DNA of 64,000 nt from NCBI GenBank assembly GCA_916613615.1, contig OU744725.1, positions 68,970,754 to 69,034,753 on the forward strand, written 5' to 3'. Below are positions 32,459 to 44,096 of the stretch, piece by piece. The position numbers were made by a program, and so were the translations under genes. A model generated the notes under the pieces. It was not told the origin of the DNA, did no database searches, and saw only the letters and a program-made list of their open reading frames with translations. The stretch is from Steromphala cineraria (taxonomy: Eukaryota > Mollusca > Gastropoda > Trochida > Trochidae). How positions within the stretch are numbered: the first letter of the stretch is position 1; each line of letters begins with the position of its first letter.

Positions 32459-33231
32459 GTATTATAACAAAACATACCAAATATCTTATCAAGCAAAGAA
32501 TCACAATCTAGACTAGATTTAGCTAACTTAATAGATCCTAAACTACAAAAGTGAAAATTTAAATCTTAACAAATATATTAAAATGAAATCTATGAAAACT
32601 GATATCAATGTACAAAGATAAATCAAATCTGCTCTTGATGAATTCAAAGAATATGAAAACAACAATTTCTTCACAACGAAATTTCTGTCAACAAACGTCT
32701 CAGTCGCTCACAGAGAACACCCTTTCCCTCAGAAAATAGCGCAGATAACCTGCAACAAACGAATGCAACATTAAAATGGCTTAATGTGATTATTATTTGT
32801 AAGTCATTTGGCGGGAAAATTATAAATAACTTTCCATATTTGGCAACTTAGATAACGATTGCACGTTCAGCCTGTCAATCACAAACTTTTGACGATACTG
32901 CATCAAACATTCTTAGGTGTTAATGGATTAATGTTTTCAAATTCAACTTGATCAATTCAAATCGTAATATGTTTCATTTCATTTCAAAACATCTTTTATG
33001 CTTACATTTTAGTTTAATCCGTTTGCACGGCCTTGGAAGTCGGAACACTGATGCTATGAATGCAAAATCTCATTACGTAACGATGACCACGCCCACCTTG
33101 TCACTCACGTGTCCACGCCTACATCTGTCAGTCAAAACCTTGTGCTCTGTCTATGCCGATTGATTAATCAATCGTGTTTTCTTTAAAAAACATTTTATTT
33201 GCCTAAGTGGCAGGAAGTTTGCTTATTAGCA
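32459..33231. other. No recognisable feature
   Basis: AT-rich upstream flank of the piggyBac remnant. One terminus of that element may lie here but I could not place it. Confidence 0.4.
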
Positions 33232-33457
33232 GTTTTTGTGAAGTTTCCATCGCCGCCGCCGCCGCCGCCGCACTCGTACTACTAGCTATAACTTTTTTCC
33301 ACTAAGCTTTCCAGAACTCTTATTCATACCTCACTACTCATACTCGGGGGAACGATTTTGACACGTTCACTTTCAAGGTCAAGGTCACGAGCTATGTATT
33401 CACTCTAAGAATTCCTTGTAAACGCGATAACTTGAAAAGTTTTTATGCTATGAAGCT
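33232..33457 (+). repeat. Fragment of the AGGTCA-type foldback arm
   Basis: Matches the right arm at 54310-54545: AGTTTTTGTGAAGTTTCC, a (CGC)n run, TACTACTAGCTATAACTTTT and CAAGGTCAAGGTCACGAG. It is cut off at GCTATGAAGCT. Confidence 0.85.
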
Positions 33458-33539
33458 ATCTAGGCTCCACAAGAAATAGTTGAAAAAGTATATATTTTAT
33501 TACAAAGTAATAAAAAGTTGAGGCTTGTGGAGCCTAGAT
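33458..33539. repeat. Short inverted repeat pair
   Basis: ATCTAGGCTCCACAAG and its exact complement lie 50 bases apart. It may be a very short MITE or the left end of PLE copy 2. Confidence 0.6.
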
Positions 33540-33620
33540 GAAAACATAGGTGTTATGTTAAAAATAGAATGTCGGAGAGAACAATGAAAATGAAACAAAA
33601 TGGTGTTTCATAAAAAAGCA

Positions 33621-33986
33621 TTAAAAAACTGGAATGTCCAAAGTGCCCTTAATGGCTTGGGTAAGGATGTTGTTATTTTCAGGAGTATAAGAAGGCCCGT
33701 ATTTGGGTATCTGAATGTTCCTAGGCACATTATGCTTGTCAAAACTTGGGAGTACTTCCCAAGCCTCTGTGATCATGTCAGTGGGGTCTACATCATAGTC
33801 CCAATTACTAAATGGCGGCATTGGGACTTGTCCGTAATTTATGATGTAAGGACAACGTCCGTGTCCGGGAGCGCCAGTGATGTTGTGACTGGGCTCGGCC
33901 CTGTGGGCATCGGCGCTTCCGATGAACTGTAACATGACGTGGAGGGGCTCGCAGTGTGCTTGCGACGGTACCATCTGTCCAGTCAT
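33621..33986 (-). CDS. PLE accessory ORF, C-terminal domain (copy 2)
   Basis: 121 residues ending GTLDIPVF. It has the conserved GHGRCPYIINYGQVPMPPFSNW block, then DMITEAWEVLPSFD, then PKYGPSYTPENNN. It is similar over its length to the copy at 18.55-18.85 kb, with amino-acid replacements mostly conservative, as if both descended from functional proteins. The start used here (33986) is likely internal. Function unknown. Confidence 0.65.
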   Translation of the reverse strand: MTGQMVPSQAHCEPLHVMLQFIGSADAHRAEPSHNITGAPGHGRCPYIINYGQVPMPPFSNWDYDVDPTDMITEAWEVLPSFDKHNVPRNIQIPKYGPSYTPENNNILTQAIKGTLDIPVF

Positions 33987-34221
33987 TTGTAGTTATGGGG
34001 ATGGAGAATTTCCTCCGGAGAATGGAGCGGGCCGGAACACAGTTTGGGCTGGGTTCAACTCCCGTTGAGATGGCTGTGACTCTGGGTGTGTTTCCCAAGT
34101 TTGAGGTGGCCACAAAGATGGGTCCTAATATTGTTCAAAACACGTAAAACACCAACTCACTTGGGGGGTTCCCCAGGCCCTGAAGTCAGAGGTCGGCCGT
34201 ATGGGCGGGGCCGTGTTGTGG

Positions 34222-34321
34222 ATGTGCTTATTGATGTTTTTGGGAGCCACATTGTGACTGAGCATAATGTGGCGTCTCGCATCATCTTTCCTCTTGTATG
34301 TTTTAGGACAAAGTTCACATA
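34222..34321 (-). pseudogene. PLE accessory ORF, zinc-finger part (copy 2)
   Basis: Read leftward: CELCPKTYKRKDDARRHIMLSH, a complete C2H2 finger of the same type as in the other copies, followed by NVAPKNINK. A first finger is not visible in this copy, and the frame to the C-terminal domain is interrupted. Confidence 0.65.
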
Positions 34322-34407
34322 GGAATAGGGAGGATATTCATCAGTTAAAAACTGGCCCTGACAATGTCCACTAGATCGTGGTAAAACAATCAGAGTAGAA
34401 AATAGGA

Positions 34408-34926
34408 GAAATAAAACACTCCGGGATATTGCTAGTCAAAGCTAGTATCACATACCCCCCTAAACAACCACAAATCAGTGGTAGAGAAGTGTCATATGTC
34501 GACAATCTATGCGACAAAGAACAATGCAAACTCTGCCTTTGCATCAATAGAGAGAGCCACTTTAAGAGCTCAACAGGCCGTAAATACACATGCCGCCATT
34601 TCAACTGCAAATCACGCAACGTTGTATATCTTCTGACTTGCAAAAAATGCAAAAAGCAGTATGTAGGGGACAAAAAACGGGAATTCAGAATACGACTTTC
34701 TGAACACTTTGCTGATATCACACACAAAAGAGATAAACCAGTTTCTCTACACTTCAACCTCTCTGACCACTGTAAGAGCGATTTGAGTTATAAAATCATC
34801 GCTCAACTTAAACAAAATCCTGACACATTAAGCACCAGCCAAACTAGAAGATCTCTAGAACTTAGGTGGATATTTGAGCTCCAAACGTTCCAGCCGCAAG
34901 GCCTTAATGATAAGATCGTGGGTTAA
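34408..34926 (+). CDS. PLE GIY-YIG endonuclease segment (copy 2)
   Basis: Open from 34429 to the conserved end NDKIVG (166 residues). It has a Cys cluster (CDKEQCKLCLC), a second Cys-rich lead (YTCRHFNCKSRN), then the nuclease core VVYLLTCKKCKKQYVGD with RIRLSEHFADI, and the C-terminal LRWIFELQTFQPQGLN. Relative to copy 1, the T after YVG(E) is replaced (GDKKRE versus GETKRE). The upstream RT thumb is missing and a one-base shift occurs before 34429 (TLRDIA). Truncated fragment. Confidence 0.8.
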   Translation, partial: EIKHSGILLVKASITYPPKQPQISGREVSYVDNLCDKEQCKLCLCINRESHFKSSTGRKYTCRHFNCKSRNVVYLLTCKKCKKQYVGDKKREFRIRLSEHFADITHKRDKPVSLHFNLSDHCKSDLSYKIIAQLKQNPDTLSTSQTRRSLELRWIFELQTFQPQGLNDKIVG

Positions 34927-34967
34927 AACTCTCCAAACCTTTTTTTCTTACTAGTACAGTAGTCAAG

Positions 34968-35890
34968 AGACATCCGTACACCAAATTTGCAGTCAATATA
35001 TACAAACATAAAAACTATTTATTAATAATGATGGTAATTACAGTAACAAATGTTTGAAATTTAAAACAAAAATTTTATACGACCAAAAAGAACTGACAGA
35101 ATGCAAGAGAATTGATAGATAGTTTTCCTCAAGTAGTTTTGTTAGTTACTCACAATTAAAATTCTCGGGGATCTAACGGTTTGAAGTAGAGATTCTATTT
35201 CTCTTTATTCAGCAACAACAATATTTTCTTATCACTGAATTTGACTATCATGTAAGATCGTCATATAGCATTTCTGTATCAGGATATTCAGATCTAGAGT
35301 CATGAATTGGATATTGAAGCGAACGAGACATTGACTTGACCGGAAGGGCCATGAAAACATCGTGTCATTGTTTTTGACAAATGTTGAATGCCTGTAGGAA
35401 GGCATTATATCCAATTGCAATTATGTCCAACTGTGAACACAAATAAACAACACATATATAGATCGCAGATATCTAATATTTACTTTATTAAGCTTTCATT
35501 GAAATCGGTCTTTTTCCAACACCGCTAAAAGTTGACGATGTCAACCGGAAGTTTTTCTTCACATCGATTGTTTTTTTCCGTGGACCCATGTAACACGAAT
35601 AACGAATTTCATAACAAGTGTTGCACATCATTGAATTAGTTTTTTGATGTAGACTCCCTTTGTAACATTTATTTCGCTAGCTGAGTCATGCAAACGTCCG
35701 TAATTGTCTGAATTGATAAGAGGTCAAGGGTCACGTTGCTTAGCTCGTGCTCAGGGGGATGCAGCGGCCCGCAGTTGCTGACCGAAGGTCACTGACGGTC
35801 GCAAATCGAGACTGCAGCCGGCTAGACCTTAACTTGAGTGGGTGTGGTGCGGAATACGGTACCGGGCGCTCAGTGTCCTAGTGTCTAAGT
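34968..35890. other. No recognisable feature
   Basis: AT-rich, apart from a GC-richer patch at 35.74-35.88 kb without a recognisable motif. Confidence 0.4.
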
Positions 35891-36069
35891 AGTAGTTACT
35901 TCATCCATAAACGAGAGGTTGATCCAGTTACACCACACCTGATCGCTGTTTGATTGACAGCTGAATTCGTCGAGGACGGTAGTCCGAGACGCAAATTCAG
36001 CTGTCAATCAAACAGCGATCAGGTGTGGTGTAACTGGATCAACCTCGAGTGATTGGATGAAGTAACTGC
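35891..36069. mobile_element. Foldback MITE with 53-bp perfect arms
   Basis: Arms from GAGGTTGATCCAGTTACACC (35914) to the complement ending GGATCAACCTC (36046) are perfect over 53 bp. Imperfect outer arms (AGTTACTTCATCCA / TGGATGAAGTAACT) extend the element. The central loop is ~25-30 bases. Confidence 0.9.
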
Positions 36070-36153
36070 TTTGTACCACGCCCACATTGCACGTTGTCAA
36101 AATCTGCACGAGATCTGCGCCGGAAATTTGAATTTGAAATCATTCAGTTTCAC

Positions 36154-36209
36154 ATGGCCACAATGTCGAGTCGCGAGTGGGATGACATGATTGACGACCT
36201 TATATTGTC
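36154..36209 (+). other. First-exon-like short coding segment
   Basis: ATG at 36154 opens MATMSSREWDDMIDDLILS and reaches a donor-like GTAAAT at 36210. The style (M.SS...EWD.., then a donor) resembles the modules at 26309 and 22778. No downstream exon was found. Weak. Confidence 0.3.
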
Positions 36210-36469
36210 GTAAATAATTTAATTAGACTATATAACTTTTCATTCAAGTACATTTTCACTAGCCTATGGTGTTTCTAATTGTTCAAAATGGATTATGTTC
36301 GATAGTCCTATTTGTTTGAATGTGTTTCATTAAAACTTGACGTTCTTTTTATTGTGCCATTTTATAGAATATTACATCCTCTTCAGCAAATTCCTTTAGT
36401 GCGTAATCGGTAGGCGTGGCTTGCTAAACTGCAGCGAGCCAATGAGATAGCTACGATCAAAGGTTACTT

Positions 36470-36508
36470 CAGGCCGTGGTGTAACTATAAGATACACCAC
36501 GGCCAATA
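36470..36508. repeat. Short hairpin GGCCGTGGTGTA
   Basis: GGCCGTGGTGTA and its exact complement are separated by nine bases. Confidence 0.7.
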
Positions 36509-37628
36509 TCAAAGGGACCGACATGTGGGCATGGTACAAATTTCTGGTTCGATCACGGAAAACTGTCATCTTCATGGATACATTATCTGAGTCGTCCATT
36601 TAAAAAGCTTAAACCATGTAGTCTGTCATCTTGTTGGCTTCTAGGAATTCACGCTCACCAACATGTAAGACATGTTTACACCTTTTGGCCATTTGCTAAA
36701 CTAAGATTTCCTTAGTAATAACGATCGTTTCGAAAATAGGTTTGAGACAAGGTAGAAAACATCTACCTAAGATCACATGCCTATAAATGCCACATCATAT
36801 TAATGATGCTGTGAATATTGTCTTTTCGGTGAGAGGAATAGACTGAAACTTATGTCCTTGACAGTTTTTTTTGCAAAAGAACATTCCTCATTAATAAGCA
36901 AAATCCGTTTAGCACAATCTTTCAATAAAACGATATCAGATAATGGATTAAAACACATTTGATGAAGTAAAACAGAACTGCTGACGGCAGTTGAAAATTG
37001 CTGAAACCATAAATATACTTTTTTTTAAATAAATAGTTGATTTGTTACCATGTGTTCCTCAGGGTGATCCAGCTTAAAAGTGTGATAATCTATTACTGCT
37101 GCTGGCATTATAGCCTGCAACTTTGGTAAAAGCAATTTGCATCTCATAAAATTTGGTATATTAAAAAGTACTTTCAGGTTATCTCACGACAACAACCGTT
37201 TCGATTTAATTTGTTCAACTTGGCTTGTTCATTTGTCAATTGTGAAAAACTATAGTGCAAGATTAACGATATGAAATTGATCATCCAAAACCGTGTTTCA
37301 TAGGAGATATTGCTTGTCGCTAGATCAGGAATAAATGATTTATTAGAATGCAAAATGTATATAAATTTGTCAATATTGAAACTGGAAACTTTAAGACGTT
37401 CATCATGCGCTGTTGACAATGCTTTAATTAAAAGGAAAAAAATGCGACTTAATCAATTGGTGTCTCTTGATATTCATATTTTTAAAGAACATTAAACATG
37501 GTTTTAAATTTTTAGTCACAATGTCATTTTATATATATCATTTTGAGAGGAGTTATTAATTTGATATAACGTTTACACTTTGTAATAAAATAACCTTGCA
37601 AATGGCAAATTCTAATAAATCAAATTTT
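36509..37628. other. No recognisable feature
   Basis: AT-rich. Nothing supportable. Confidence 0.4.
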
Positions 37629-39060
37629 TAGCTCATCTGGCCTGTAAGGCCCGATTGGCTTATGGCATGGCATGGTGTCCGGCGTCCGTCCGTCCGTCCA
37701 TCCGTCCGTCCGTAAACTTTGTGGAATTTCGACTTCTTCTCCAGAACCATAAGGCCTAGAAAGCTGAAACTTTGTGTACAGACTCCTTGGCTAGTGAGGA
37801 TTATAAATTGTAACTTTGGTGGCCCTGTGACCCCTAATAAGGGCCACAGGGGCCACACCCTTAAAACCTGTTTTCATCTTCTTCTCCAGAACCATGAGGC
37901 CTAGAAAGCTGAAACTTTGTGTACAGACTCCTTGGCTAGTGAAGGTTATAAATTGTAGCTTTGGTGGCCCTGTGACCCCAAATAGGGTCACAGGGGTCAC
38001 AACCTTAAAAACCTATTTTCATCTTCTTCTCCAGTTCCATAAGGAGTAGAGAGTTAAAAACTATATGTGCAGACTCCTTGGACAATGGAGATTTTAATTT
38101 GTAACTTTAGTGACCCTGTGACCCCAAATAGGGTCACAGGGGTCACAACCTTAAAAACCTATTTTCATCTTCTTCTCCAGTTCTAAAAGGACTAGAGAGT
38201 TGAAAGTAATATGTGCAGATTCCTTGGCCAATGGGGATTCTTAATTGTAGATTTCGTGACCCCATGACCCCAAATAGGGTCACAGGGATCACAACCTTAA
38301 AAACCAATTCTCATCTTCTTTTCCAGTTCCAAAAGGAGTAGATAGTAAACAATGATATGTGCAGATTCCTTGGACAATGGGGATTCTAATTTGTAACTTT
38401 AGTGACCCTGTGACCCCAAATAGGGTCACAGGGGTCACAACCTTAAAAACCTATTTTCATGTTCTTCTCCAGAACCATGAGCCCTAGAAAGCTGAAACTT
38501 TGTGTACAGACTCCTTGGCTAGTGAGGATTATAACTTATAGCTTTGGTGGCCCTGTGACCCCTAATAAGGGCCACAGGGGCCAATCCCTACAAACCTATT
38601 TTCATCTTCTTCTCCAGAACCATGAGCCCTAGAAAGCTGAAACTTTGTGTACAGACTCCTTGGCTATTGAGGATTATAAATTATAGCTTTGGTGGCCCTG
38701 TGACCCCTAATAAGGGCCACAGGGGCCAGGCCCGAAATACCTATTTTCATCTACTTCTCCAGAACCATGAGGCCTAGAAAGCTGAAACTTTGTGTACAGA
38801 CTCCTTGGCTAGTGAGGATTATAAATTATAGCTTTGGTGGCCCTGTGACCCCTAATAAGGGCCACAGGGGCCAAGCCCTACATACCTATTTTCATCTTCT
38901 TCTCCTGAAGTATAAAGCCTAGAAAACTGAAACTTGTCGCCTGTATACTTAATTTTATGATTGGTGACCCTGTGGCCTCTACAAAGGGGGAATCACATTG
39001 GCCACACTCTACAGCATAATTGATGATGAAGCCTGATGAGCTACAGAGCCAATGGCTCTA
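37629..39060 (+). mobile_element. Helentron-like element (HINE), copy 2
   Basis: Starts TAGCTCATCTGGCCTGTAAG after a T run, has a (CCGT)n microsatellite at 37685-37710, about eight tandem ~146-bp units (GGCCCTGTGACCCC near 37820, 37966 and onward), CCTGATGAGCTA, and the terminal stem-loop AGAGCCAATGGCTCT followed by ATTTTT. The longest copy in the window, in the opposite orientation to the other three. Confidence 0.75.
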
Positions 39061-41754
39061 TTTTTGATAAGAAATTGTTTGAGATTATTTCTTTCAGTGG
39101 GAACATCGTCATACAAATTGACTTTTGGGCACAGATAAAGAAATGTTATCCAAACAAAAATCTTCAAACCTTTTTCTACTTTTCGTCTTCATATTCAAGT
39201 AAGATATTATTTTTAATGCCCTTTGATCTCCTTTGAGGATATAAACAGCTTCAATTGATTTTTTTAAAACTTTCCTTGTCTTGTGATACATTGCTGGTTT
39301 CTAAACCATATTTACAAACTCATGTATTCGCTTTTGCTCGTTAAATACCAATACAATCCACTCGTTGGATACATATTTTATCTAACTGGACGTCGGGTAG
39401 TATTCTATATTTCCTCCTAAACTTACCAAACTGTATATAATAAATATTAAATTAGGAACTATAACCAAAATGACGAGATTACATGTACAAACAACGGTCA
39501 TTTATACCCCCATTTCACTGATCTACGAGTATGGAAAGTGTTCAAGATTCTCCCACTTTTCGACTACGACTTTGCTGGCATGAGTTGGGTAAAAAAATAG
39601 GTTAAATTCTGAAATTTGGTATTTCTACAAGTTACCAAAGACACTCTTCGGAGTTACCTACGACATATACGACTGACATACGACACAGCAAGTGAAGATG
39701 AACTGCCGACAGACCTCTTAGGCACCCCCGACTAAACAGCCGAGGAACATACAACTCATACAAACCTCAGATGTGAATAAAAACGACGGAGGCCGACCCG
39801 TTCACGACTCTCTGCCGAGTCTTCTATGACAGTAATTAAGTCACCACCACGACTCAACAAAGACTCACTTCCAACCAACTAACGATTCTCTTTCGACCTG
39901 AACGACAATGACGACTCCTTACGACATAGATACATGTCACCTACGAGTCGTAAACGATTCACATACGATAAAATCGACAAAATATAGTGATTTTCGATCA
40001 GATTCTGAAACGTCAAAAGCCGACAACCGCAGACTTGCATTGTATCACAACCGAGGGTTGAAAGGATTAGTCAGGAGCGGATGGTCACTAGCTCAGCGAA
40101 ATGGATGTCCCATGACAAATCGTTGAATACACTTGAAATGTGCTACTCGAATGTCTACATTGCAGGAGACTATCATTTCAACTGCGATTCTTTTCCAATA
40201 AGAGGTAATGTTACAAAATCAACATCTGAGATTAAGACATCAATAAGCTCAGGTTAAATGTCTTCCTTATGTACACCTACCAAGAACATATATTGTCTTA
40301 ACATATTTTAATGTTTTCTAGAAACTGACATTACAATGTAGAAATATTTCTTCGTTACATCAAATGTATTTGTTTCTTTTAAACTTGCTTTTATAACATA
40401 AACTATGAAATGTGCTTAGGTACTTAGACATTTTATCTTTAAACCATTACTCGTCTAGACAGTGGCCATACTGAAAGTTAATGTTACCTCTTTGTCATTA
40501 TACATACTTAAATTTATCAAATATTTCTACATCATATCGTTGAATTCACACATGACATTTATTTGATAAGGTTTCCATGGTACGTCATAGCTCTAATTTA
40601 TAACAGATAAAATAGATATAAGGGGTGTGAGTAAGTCGTCAACCTAACCTAACTACGTTATATTTGTCATATTAAGACGGCATAGTCACAGCACCCACTT
40701 TTACATATTTGTTTTTATGCTAGATAGGATTTTCGGTAAATCATGAAACCATAGTTGTCATCTCTCTAGACCTATTGTATACAGGTATGAAATCAACTTA
40801 CCTTTTCATTATTTCATGACACACGTTATTTAAAAAAATAGTTTAAATAACCAAGCCTCCTCGTAATATTCATAACATATTGTTTTAGACATTTTAGTTT
40901 TTATACGAACTCTAATGTTCATTCCAAACTGGCAATTATGTGATACTACTTACTATTATATTCATAAAAGACGACCACACGTGAAAAAGTTACACGAATA
41001 CTAGTTATAAAACCTATTTTTTTTTATCGTAATTGCTATTTTCAAGGCTTTAATGTTTCCAAAAGTGAGGCGTCCATCCAAATCCGGTTTTCAATCATGA
41101 TCATCCTGTACGTTCCTTGTGTCAAACTACACAATTGCTATGAAATAATACTGTTGATTAAGTTCAGTAAAGACCCAAACTACTGACTAGGTGGCTCTTT
41201 TAAGAAAATGTTAATGATTTTTTAAAAATTTATTTTTATGTTTTATTTATATAATTTACTGAATGTTTTTCTTTTTATCTTACTCTTAGACAAGTCCATA
41301 AGTGACCTTATTCAGATGTGTTTTTCTTGGTGATAAGTTCACTTGAAGTTGAAATAAGTATTACATTCTGAAAATATCCTCTTTTTTCTTCATTCTTACT
41401 TAATTCCTCTCCTTCTTAAATTAATTTGAAAGTTTTAATTAAATGATGCAAGTCGATACAGTCAAACCTAGCATTGCTTAAGCAGTATCGTCTTGAAATG
41501 TAATTACGCTGTTTTAAATAACATTGGAATGTCATCAGTATCTTGCAACTCTGGCAATAGTTTGAGTTTGTTCGAATTAAAGACAAATGCAACTCTAATC
41601 CTATCGTATTCAGTGTAATTAAGAAAGTTTTATAACTATCTTAAAGTGCGCAGTTTAGAAAGAAATATGACGAGTCAGCGGTATATTGCGGTCAACGCGT
41701 CCGGCCGTGGTGTTCGTTTGTCATACTTTATGTTCAGTCTGATTACTGGGATGC
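39061..41754. other. No recognisable feature
   Basis: AT-rich DNA with short frames only. A stretch at 39.65-40.13 kb is richer in CGAC/ACGA words and has a 72-codon frame, but I recognise no domain. Confidence 0.35.
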
Positions 41755-42145
41755 TAAGTGTTCAAATGGGTTCAAACTTCATATACATTGTATGTAGTCA
41801 CTTAGATGTGCTTTGAGTATATTTCGGTCAGATGCCCTCATTATTTGTTTAGATTTTCGACTTCTTTCTCGTGAAAGTGACTGTTTGAGGAAATCGTTTT
41901 TGTTCAGCTATAACTCGGATATTATTTGTTTAAATTTGATAAAACTTCATATATGTAATCACATTTGTCCCTAGATGTGTTTTTTGTATATTTTGGTCAA
42001 ATGCTCTCATGATCTATTTTAGATTTTCCACTTCTTTCTTAATTTGTGTTCCAGTTATAGTCCAGTCACCAATTGTTTAAATGTTATGAAACTTGACATA
42101 TATATTCACTATGATCACTACATGTGCCTTTTGTTTATTTCAGTC
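41755..42145. repeat. Diverged tandem repeat, ~180-bp period
   Basis: AAACTTCATATA, CTAGATGTG...TTTGTATATTT and GATTTTC.ACTTCTTTCT recur at about 180-bp spacing, little more than two units. Confidence 0.6.
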
Positions 42146-42235
42146 AGCCACTAAAAATTACGTTCAATTCAAGAAAATTCAGTTTCTAGACAGAAATGAC
42201 TGTGAATATCAATAGTTTCAAGACAAAAACAAACT

Positions 42236-42615
42236 GGACAAAGGCTACCCGGACAAATGCCACCCGGACAAAAGCCACCTGGACAAAAGCCACCTGGACA
42301 AAAGCCACCTAGGACAAAAGCCACCTGGACAAAAGCCACCTGGACAAATGCCACCCGGACAAAAGCCACCTGGACAAAAGTCACCCGGACAAAGGCTACC
42401 CGGACAAAAGCCACCTGGACAAAAGCCACCTGGACAAAAGTCACCCGGACAAAGGCTACCCGGACAAAAGCCACCTGGACAAAAGCCACCTGGACAAAAG
42501 TCACCCGGACAAAGGCTACCCGGACAAAAGCCACCTGGACAAAAGCCACCTGGACAAAAGCCACCCGGACAAAAGCCACCTATAGGACATAAGCCACCTA
42601 GGACAAAAGCCACCC
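42236..42615. repeat. 15-bp minisatellite (GGACAAAAGCCACCT)
   Basis: About 25 copies of a 15-bp unit with GGACAAA[A/T]GCCACC[T/C] variants. A higher-order 60-bp pattern (two GCC units, one GTC, one GGCTAC unit) repeats three times between 42370 and 42540. Because 15 is a multiple of three, several frames stay open on both strands; these frames are not genes. Confidence 0.95.
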
Positions 42616-43084
42616 ACTTATTTATTGTAATATACTAATAACATGAGTATGGTGATACTATGTTATGAAACTATACGATATGTTTTATATAGTCATATAC
42701 ATGTAATTCATCCACTAACAATATTCTCAAGAGAAAAAATAATAACTTGAAAACAATTTGATATCCGATATGGAAAGGTATGTAATAATACTAGAAAATA
42801 CTATTTTTATTTAATACAATGAAACAAACATTGACGAACAAGCTATAACGGCTTATTTGAACGCCGCTTTTATATTATTACATACAAGAAACTGTGAAAC
42901 TTCAAAAGCTAAGAAAAACATTCTGTAAATGAAAACAAGTAGGTTCGAAATAAATGTAAATGTTGCTTAGTAAGTATGCATTGTAATGAATTTGACTGCA
43001 GCCTCAAAGTCAAAATGGTTAATAGAGAATTTGAAAATGTTAAGAGAAAAGAAAGTAATGAGTTTAAATCGACGTCTTCTATCC

Positions 43085-43448
43085 TTAAAGGGGCAGTAGC
43101 ACGTTTTTTGACAATTTTATATTTTCATTTTTTCACTGATAATTGGACCTTAATGCTAAATCTATTACTTTGATAGTGTCAAAAATCCCATTACACAAGC
43201 CAATCATCCATAGTGAGAGGACAAAGTATGAAGATTCACATAAAATACATTGGCAGCCATTTTTGTGTGAACACCTTTAATTCATTTTGGGTAATAAAAG
43301 GAATCGCATGACTTAACTTTTCATAATAATTTTGATTTATTACTGCTCTATTGAGTTTAGATACATTGTCTTAAGATTGGAACCATTTATTTTCATTTTC
43401 CTGACATCACCTTATATTACCCCTAAAAACGTGCTACTGCCCCTTTAA
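43085..43448. mobile_element. MITE with TTAAAGGGGCAGTAGCAC ends, copy 1
   Basis: 364 bp with terminal inverted repeats of ~24 bp (TTAAAGGGGCAGTAGCACGT / ACGTGCTACTGCCCCTTTAA). The interior AT-rich. Homologous to 58987-59367 throughout, for example GGCAGCCATTTTTGTGTGAA. Confidence 0.85.
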
Positions 43449-44031
43449 GAGTGCTGTAGTTTGTTTCTTCATATTTGATCATGTCCATAGTGTCACGTAC
43501 CGCGCCGCAAATAGTTCGCAATGAGTCTTAATGTAATTTTGTCTAATATAATATCTTTGTATAATGAAGACAGGGGGAAGAAATAGAATTAACACTATCA
43601 TGACCGCATGTTTAAAATGTTGTCAATATGTGAAACACAGACAGGTTTATTTCACATAGAATATGTCTTCCTTGAAGAACATTTGTGTTATATGAAAATT
43701 ATTGTTAAAAAAATAACTTGAAAGTAGAAATACACCCCACCACATTTCTCAAAGACAAACTCTTACTGAGAGATGGAAAACTGTCGTACGCCTATTGATT
43801 TTAAGATAAAAACATACAAAAAATTAATTAAGCACTAATTTACATTTGATAGTGCTATTTTATTTATCAAATGTATAAGCTTATATCACAAAAAGAAATC
43901 TGTTCAATGTATTTGTTACTGTGTTACTGATTAAAAACAATGGTAGAAAGTGGACCACATTTTAAAACATTAACTCACATGTCATGAGAACTACAGTATC
44001 TGTGCTGTTTGTTAATTTTTTTTAGGAGGAT
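43449..44031. other. No recognisable feature
   Basis: AT-rich spacer between the MITE and the inverted minisatellite remnant. Confidence 0.4.
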
Positions 44032-44096
44032 GTGGCTTGGTTTTGTCCGGGTGGTTTTTGTTCAGGTGGCTTTTGTCCGGGTGGCTTTTGTCCTAG
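44032..44096. repeat. Inverted remnant of the 15-bp minisatellite
   Basis: TTTTGTCCGGGTGGCTTTTG-type units, four or so, in reverse orientation to 42236-42615. Confidence 0.85.

Larger units (their letters stand above)
33600..34967. mobile_element. Penelope-like element, copy 2 (head-to-head)
   Basis: Left half: accessory zinc-finger ORF on the minus strand. Right half: endonuclease on the plus strand. The junction near 34405-34410 joins sequence matching 19400-19475 (accessory leader side) to the endonuclease coding region in inverted orientation. The same divergent layout is seen in copy 3. I find no hammerhead near the left side, so that end is probably truncated. Confidence 0.7.

Noticed and set aside
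37628..38000. Short frames rich in GVTGPPKL repeats
   Set aside because: Produced by the ~145-bp tandem units of the Helentron-like element; repeated identically at 5.4 kb.
39530..40140. Possible host exon in a CGAC-rich stretch
   Set aside because: The 72-codon frame has no recognisable domain, and clear splice signals could not be established.
42169..42638. Long open frames on both strands (GQKPP- and VAFVQ-type repeats)
   Set aside because: They come from a 15-bp minisatellite whose unit is a multiple of three. There is no start context, composition or domain of a gene.
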